51,260 nucleotides of DNA from Pilasporangium apinafurcum (taxonomy: Eukaryota; Oomycota; Peronosporomycetes; Pythiales; Pythiaceae): assembly GCA_001600495.1 (NCBI GenBank), contig BCKE01000103.1, forward strand, positions 1 to 51,260. Direction: 5' to 3'. Below the pieces are notes generated by a model. It had not been told where the DNA came from. It made no database searches and saw nothing but the letters and a program-made list of their open reading frames with translations. The position numbers and the translations under genes are program-made. Below are positions 45,316 through 51,260 of this stretch, piece after piece. Numbering within the stretch: position 1 is the first letter of the stretch; each line of letters begins with the position of its first letter.

Positions 45316-46927
45316 ATGGCGCATATTTCGGAAGCAGATCTGTTGGATTTCCTCACGCAGATCGACCACGATGGCCCAGATGTTACAACTGATGATATCA
45401 GCGACGTCCACACCCATAAGGTATGTATCACAGTCAACGCAACCATTGATATGCGGCTAACTAACATTGGGTGGCTATAGGAGGACAGCACAAGCGCATG
45501 GGCATCAGTGCAAGATAATCTTTTCACCGACGATATTAATGGTTTTTCGGGCGTACTTTGTGACAGCGATGGAGGAGGATCCGATACATCGTCTGACACA
45601 ACATCATCATCAACATCCTCGACTTCAGCCTCTTCACCTGACCCGAAACGAAAACAAAGCAAAACAACAACTGCCATAAAACCACGTATAAGAAGGAGAC
45701 GCAAACAGGAAGTCGATGCTCTGCGTGCGATGTCCACAATGCTCGAAAAGCAACTACAACAGCTGAAGGAAGCCGCAGGACTTGACAAACCCGACACACA
45801 TAGGTTATTGAAGGCGACGGCTACCAAGTTGCAAATTGCCAAACAGCAATCTATGAGCGAGAATGCGCGGCTACGACAAATCCTGAAGGATCAATCCCGT
45901 GTTGTACGCACTATCCAGCGGTCGCTCGCCAAAAGCCCCGACTTATATGTACGTAGAAGAATAGGTAGGTTGTCATGGCAAGTCAATCATGAAGTTGATC
46001 GTATATTTTATTGCGTTTTCTGTGTAGAAACTTGGTGTGGTGCCTTCTCGGCCTGCGAATCATTGCTTTCACTTACCGTCGACCAGTATCTACGACGATA
46101 TGTTTGCGAATATTGCGAACAGATACCATGAACTGGGCAGGATATCCCAGGGTGTGGTCTTCCCAGATCCAAAACTGGACAAGCGAACGGTAAATATGCA
46201 AATGGAAAATAGCAGAGACAGTCACGTGATGACATTACAAGTCGTGGAAAGCAAACTCCTCCCATTCAACTTGAAAATTATTGGCGAGGCTGTGTGGAAT
46301 TCGCTCACGGGTACTGACTATCCAGGCGAGAAAGAAAGAGAAGAATGGCAACCAGTAAGTGTCAATTAGTCTTATCCTTTCTTGGTACCTACTAACACGT
46401 TATTGCTCCTAAACTTGCCGCAATTCAGACACTAGAGAAACGGGGTAATGACCTGTTTGGATCATGTTTGATTCACAGTGGCCATAACGCGATAGATCGA
46501 GCGGGTCGCCTCGTCATCCGCCGATATGAGGAATCGAATCGACTCGCATTTTTATGGGAGTGCAATGGCTATTGCCAGAGTGAGAACAGTAACAATCCAT
46601 ATATCCATTTTCGAGACAATGGATGGTGAGTAGCATGCATGTGGCATTAAACGGCGTGGAGATTTTCAGGCTGATGTTCTGCTATTCAGGTGCGTGTTGG
46701 AACCGGCAGAAGAAGATCCACAACATTACACTGTGATGCGTCTTTGCGTACACTTCGTGCCAACATTGCCTGCCACTGAGTCGGCATTTACGCCTTTGCC
46801 AATCGATATTGGGAGCATGACAGCAACAGCGCTGAACTTGCATGAGCAAACTGTGGGAAATTTGTTCACTTCAATCTACGGGTCCTTGTTGGCTAATATA
46901 GCAGTAGCACCTACTAAAGTGTATTAA
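45316..46927 (+). CDS. array gene C: bZIP-like / START-like family protein
   Basis: Five exons: 45316-45420, 45481-45948, 46028-46354, 46429-46625 and 46690-46927, giving 444 residues. I start at ATG 45316 (MAHISEADLLDFLTQIDHDG) by comparison with gene B; an in-frame ATG at 45247 would add 23 basic residues. After a Ser/Thr-rich stretch comes the basic region IRRRRKQEVDALRAMSTMLE, where the usual KRRKHELD is altered to RRRKQEVD, then the Leu-spaced helix. The C-terminal domain is complete (VMTLQVVESKLLPFNLKIIG, IRRYEESNRLAFLWEC, CVLEPAEEDPQHYTVM, LHEQTVGNLFTSI). Intron positions equal those of gene B; the 60-base first intron is the shortest in this array. Confidence 0.8.
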
Positions 46928-47351
46928 ATAATCAATTCTCTTTAATGCTTGCTCACTTTCTTGATGTCTTGCAAATGCGGCCACAACATATCAGGAGAGA
47001 ACGAAATAATTTGTTTTGCGTTAGAATGTATGTTACAACCTAACGGAATGTATGTAGGGCGTTTACGTCCATGGTGCTGGCCATCAACACCTTTTATCCT
47101 TTTTACTTTATGAGTATTCAGGTTTGATAAGTAGCTGATACTGGAGGTTGTTGGCATTTATCCAAGTTGACAAAATAGGACTCCTAAATATCCTAACAAT
47201 TGAGAATAAAATACACATTATTATTCTGAGTGTAAGTTATTTGGAATATCCGGATAAATAAGCCCATAGTATACTTTGCTCAGTATTAGGCGGCCGTTTT
47301 CCCGGATACAGGTGTTGAACATTGGCGAAGGGCTCCATCACTTATTACGAA
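46928..47351. other. intergenic between array genes C and D
   Basis: 424 bases, AT-rich, with no coding or RNA signal. It should contain the promoter of gene D. Confidence 0.5.
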
Positions 47352-48917
47352 ATGGCGGCATCACCTCAAAATGACGATGATTTCTTGCCCGTGCTCGAAG
47401 AAATAGACAGCGACAGTAACAGTGTAGCTGCTCACAGTACACCAGATACGCATCTATTGAGCAGCAGCCCGCTAGAAAGTGTGAGCGAATGGCCAGAAGG
47501 AGAGTTCGCAGTCGACAGCACCAGTTTCTTCGATGGGGATGTGGACATGTCTGACATAATGGGAACGCTAGAATGCAGCGATGAAGGGTGCAGTAGTCTC
47601 ATATACGAGATTAATAGTCAAGATAAACCTGGATCATTAATAGAAGAAAGTGTCGGGACCATTAAGGAAACAGATAAGAAACCAAGTCGTAAGCGACGAA
47701 AGCACGAGGTTGACCGTTTGCGCTCCGAGATTTCGATATTGGAAACAAAACTCCACTCACTCAAAAGTCAATCGTGCAGCAACGATATGAAGAGAAATTC
47801 AGACGGAAATGATACATCCAAACAAATTTCGGTCCAGATGTGCGTGGAAAAGCAGCGCGCATTGTCTGAAAACGAACGCCTTCGACACATTCTTCAGGAA
47901 CAGCTCAAGCTAGCTAAGTCGGTACAACGATCGCTAAACCGAATGACAGGATTAAAGGTAAGAAACTTGCTTAGTGTGCCTGAATATCTTGGTTTTTATA
48001 CATATTTGCGATGTTGTATCTGTTAAATGTGTCTAGGAGTTTTGCACTCTCCCGTTGCAGCAACGGCTAGACAAAGTCAACCCTTGTTCGAAGGAGATTT
48101 TTGGGAATTTGTTTGACTGCATTGCATCCTCCTACTTGGAAACAGACACCATGTTCCAGCGTGCAGAAGTTCCAGACCCACGCCAGAACACCCGCAACCT
48201 AAATATGCAGCTAAAGAACGACGGCAATCAAAGCGTGCTGCGAATTCAGGTCGTAGAAAGCAAGCTCCTTCCCTTTAGTTTCGCGTTCATTAGTAACGCT
48301 GCATGGAGATATCTCTCCAGTGAAAACGACGAGCGGAAGCGCACTGGTTTTCATTTGGTTGGTATTATAATCCTGTCTCGCGTTTTGTCCATGCTGTTTC
48401 AACTAAGTGTTGTGATTGATTATTCCCAATCTGTAGATATTCGAAGATTTAGGAGACGATATGGTTGGTGTATGTAAACTAGACAGCTCGGCATCTCTTA
48501 TGGAAGTGGCGGGACATGTTGCTATCCGTCGCTATATTGAACAGAATAGGATCATATTTGTATGGGGAATGCTCGGTAGTGCCCAAAGCCATGCAACGCA
48601 AAATCGATTCCAAGATATTGGATGGTAAGGCTAAATATTTTAGACATATCATGTGGTCGTCCTGGCTTTCTAATCTTTGTGCTGGTATCAGGGCCGTATT
48701 TGAACCCTCGCAGGACGATCCGCTGCATTCGACTATCATTCGGGCATGTCTACAGTGCACACCATTGTCAATTACAAACGAAACGGAAACCAATTTTAAA
48801 GAGGTTGGCGTGACCATGGAACTCGTATTAGCTGGATACGAGAAGACTGTGGGCTACATTTACCAGGCCGTCACCGACATGCTGCTGAAAGAGTTTCTAG
48901 GTGCATTACCGACTTAA
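47352..48917 (+). CDS. array gene D: bZIP-like / START-like family protein
   Basis: Four exons: 47352-47957, 48037-48357, 48437-48624 and 48692-48917, giving 446 residues. ATG 47352 (MAASPQNDDDFLPVLEEID) is the first ATG in frame. The N-terminus is strongly acidic, as in activation domains. The basic region PSRKRRKHEVDRLRSEISIL is followed by a Leu-spaced helix. The C-terminal domain shows LNMQLKNDG, RIQVVESKLLPFSFAFIS, IRRYIEQNRIIFVWGM, AVFEPSQDDPLHSTI and GYEKTVGYIYQAVT. It resembles gene A most: both have a single long first exon, and both end exon 2 with ENDER(K/Q)RTGF. The donor after exon 2 reads GTTGGT, which is unusual; its place is fixed by homology to the other genes. Confidence 0.78.
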
Positions 48918-49288
48918 AATGTTCTTTCAAGCAGTAATCGGTCTCACACCTGCACTGCATCCATGTCGTTCCTTCAACATCATCGTCGTCAAACCCTTGA
49001 AGTCGACGGCAAAGATTTATTCTTGTAGCTCTAGTCCATTCTGATCTATTAAGTATTTCAAAGAGGGTACCGGTTGCTATCGAACGCAAGTATTATGACG
49101 AGTGACAGAGAGCTCACAGGCTGTCATTGGAGAAGAAATTAATTGTAGCGTGCGATGAGAATCCTCTAATCTGTGTGGATGGCATATGACGAACTGGAGG
49201 TTTTGCGCATCCCTTAGAACCTATTCTATCTGTTATAAGAGGTTTGTTTATGTTGGCCCTTCTTCTATCCAGCTCACACAAAATAGAA
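48918..49288. other. intergenic between array genes D and E
   Basis: 371 bases without coding signal. TACCGG occurs at 49068-49073, about 220 bases before the start of gene E. Confidence 0.5.
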
Positions 49289-50912
49289 ATGTCCAAGATG
49301 CAGAGCTCAGAGACAGAACTAATGCAGGTGCTGGCGCAGATCGATGCTGGAAACCTCCACAAAAATGCCATGAATGGCGCTCTACTCTCACCGAAGAAGA
49401 AGGTTGGGTAGTATGATGTGTTATGCTGACTCTTGAAAGATACATGACAAAGTTTGTAACCGTAGCTCCTTATGGACGACATCAATCTGCCTCAATTAGC
49501 GAAAGTACAAGCACCGGAATCCATTGAGGAATTGCTAGCTAATGATATTTTCATCGCAGACGATGCTTTTTCGGGATTTACGGACACATTCATGGACCTA
49601 AACCCCGACGAAGAGAATTTCGATAGTCTTTCCGAATTAGCAGGCAGTCCTATGGCAACTCCACCACTTTTGTCATCCAAACCGTCGTTGGCAAAAAAGC
49701 AATCGTGCACACAGAAACCGCGTCGAAAGAGACGTAAACATGAACTGGATAGGCTCCGCGAATTGGTGACTACATTGGAACAGCATCTGAGCCGATTGAA
49801 GCATGCAGCGGGATTGGACGAGACAGGTACCAACTCCTCCTGGAAGAAACTTGCAGACCGCGTGTTAGTGGAAAAGCAGCGATCGTTGGTGGAAAATACG
49901 CGATTGCGTACGCTTGTGGTCGAGCAATTACGCGCAGTCAATGTCCTACAGCGATCCCTCGCGAAAGTCCCAGATTTAAGCGTAAGCAAGTACACTTTCT
50001 GTCGTCCTGACAGGCTACGCTGTGAAATTATTCTGCCAATGGTGTCGTTCTTATAGAAATGCGGATTTGCCCAGTTACCTCAGCCAATATATCAGCAAGT
50101 CTATCCGTCTCGATTTGGGAGCAATATGAGCAACATGTTTAACCAGAAGGACACTGGCGAGTCAGAGCGGAGGGTGAAGATGGAAATGATTCGCGTTGGT
50201 TCTCGGCACATGATGAGCCTGCAAGTAATGGAGACCAAAATCGTTCCCCTTAGCTTTCAAGTTGTTGGGGAGGCAGCATGGGTGTGTCTATCACGTGATG
50301 AACAAAACCATAACGGATTTACACTGGTAAGTAGCCGTCTACTGAATCTGTTGGGGTTCAATATTCTTGCTTGATCTGTTTTTACATGATTCTTCTTTTC
50401 AGGCTGTTCAGAAGCAGGGCGATGAAATCTACGGCAAGTGCATGATTGAGTCGAGTTCCGGCCCAAAGAAACTGCCGGCAAAAGTGTCATTTCGGCGTTA
50501 TGTCGAGTCCAACAAGATCACGTTTGGCTGGGAAAGTGTAGGATCATACCAGTTTGGTTGCACGAGAAGCATTAGTACACCTACGCTTCGTCTTCATCAA
50601 CAAGGATGGTACGTCTCCATCAGACACTTTGAATATATGGTTTGACTAGGTCTACTTCTGTATGATTATTAAATCACTAAACTATTTTACAGGTGCATGT
50701 TTGAACCTACACAGGATAATCTACTGCCCTCCACGCGATATCATACGTGTGTGCAGTTCACACCGACACCGGACGAAGAGGATTTTGCTGCCACGTCCAA
50801 GGATATTGGTTATGCTACCGAATTAGTGCTGGCTGTCTACGATATGACAGTGAACAATCTGTACAAGGCAGTTGTTGGTACATTATTCGAACATGCTGGT
50901 ACATCGTCTTGA
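49289..50912 (+). CDS. array gene E: bZIP-like / START-like family protein
   Basis: Five exons: 49289-49402, 49466-49981, 50057-50326, 50403-50608 and 50693-50912, giving 441 residues. Exon 1 (MSKMQSSETELMQVLAQIDA) corresponds to exon 1 of genes B and C, but its donor reads GTTGGG, so that joint is less sure; if it is wrong, the protein starts at ATG 49472 inside exon 2. The basic region KPRRKRRKHELDRLRELVTT and a Leu-spaced helix with two Val-Glu steps follow. The C-terminal domain is complete but most divergent: exon 3 is 90 codons against 107-109 in the others, losing the stretch before RRVKMEMIRVG. Landmarks are SLQVMETKIVPLSFQVVGEA, FRRYVESNKITFGWE, CMFEPTQDNLLPST and VYDMTVNNLYKAVV. Confidence 0.78.
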
Positions 50913-51260
50913 TGCACCACAAAAATTTTTGCAGTGGTGATGGTGACTTTAGATTATAACATTATGAGAATCTAAAACATCATCCCCATTGCCATTACAA
51001 GAACGACGACGGAAGCAAAGATGATCCATTCATCGCTCTTTCACTCCAGATATAAGCGTCCAGCGTGTGGTAATGTCTCCGTGCCCGTTTAACCTTTATT
51101 CCCCACTTGTACAACGCGTTGTATAAATGATGTGGGGAATAAAGATTAAAACTAAGATTGCCTTGTGTTGTTATTAGGTGTATTGAGGGCGGAGTGTAGT
51201 GCTGAGTTGGAGGCTAATCTGAAAGTAAATGGAATTGAGTTGGGTTTACCGGAGCACATT
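50913..51260. other. array end; hairpin and possible exon of the next gene
   Basis: 348 bases to the window edge. Apart from the hairpin at 51094-51144, the last 80 bases are open on the + strand and give protein-like sequence (RAECSAELEANLKVNGIELG). This could be the start of an exon that continues past the window, with an AG acceptor near 51177. No start codon is seen and I do not recognise the product. Confidence 0.3.
51094..51144. repeat. perfect 13-base inverted repeat with inner palindrome
   Basis: CTTTATTCCCCAC at 51094-51106 pairs exactly with GTGGGGAATAAAG at 51132-51144. Between them lies the 14-base perfect palindrome TACAACGCGTTGTA at 51110-51123. Each outer arm also contains AATAAAG on one strand, a polyadenylation-like signal. 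It could be a transcript end working both ways or a small inverted-repeat element. Confidence 0.6.

Noticed and set aside
1-51260. CRISPR arrays, bacterial operons, transposases or viral genes
   Set aside because: No regularly spaced short repeats, transposase or reverse-transcriptase motifs or viral hallmark proteins were seen; the genes are spliced and eukaryotic.

Overview
The window reads as a nuclear contig from an oomycete or close stramenopile relative. Genes are densely packed on both strands. Introns are short (about 60-105 bases in the models built here) with GT/AG ends. The contents fit a flagellated eukaryote: a Kelch-type axonemal dynein heavy chain, a kinesin, the ARP2/3 subunit ARPC2, a syntaxin-16-type SNARE and homogentisate dioxygenase. 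The protein styles (rhodanese plus dual-specificity phosphatase plus FYVE, and a bZIP-like/START-like family) are ones I associate with oomycetes. I cannot name the species.

Layout. 1-309: end of a SnoaL-like (DUF1348) gene. 499-4245 (-): kinesin. 4517-9336 (-): three-exon protein with three PHD/extended-PHD modules. 10209-11321 and 12119-14551 (+): two neighbouring rhodanese/dual-specificity phosphatase genes, the second with a FYVE finger. 14775-16354 (-): six-exon PH-domain protein, divergent from 16542-18081 (+), eight-exon ARPC2. 18328-19049 (+): organelle-type tRNA-binding protein. 19483-19985 (-): unknown protein. 19986-22015: 2 kb without a recognisable gene. 22016-22498 (-): second, inverted DUF1348 copy. 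23109-24357 (-): syntaxin-16-like Qa-SNARE. 24599-37333 (+): intron-free dynein heavy chain of 4244 residues. 37527-39516 (-): eight-exon homogentisate 1,2-dioxygenase.

From 40389 to 50912 five paralogous genes (called A-E here) lie head to tail on the + strand. Each encodes about 440-456 residues: an acidic N-terminus, a basic region followed by a leucine-rich helix (bZIP-like), then a conserved C-terminal domain I read as START-like. Their introns fall at the same places and phases, including one that splits a Trp codon in all five. This tandem array is the most interesting system in the window: it looks like an expanded family of transcription-factor-like proteins with a possible ligand-binding domain.

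Spliced models were built by hand from reading frame, splice sites and protein similarity remembered from the families. Every multi-exon model described as complete stays in frame from start to stop. No database search was possible.
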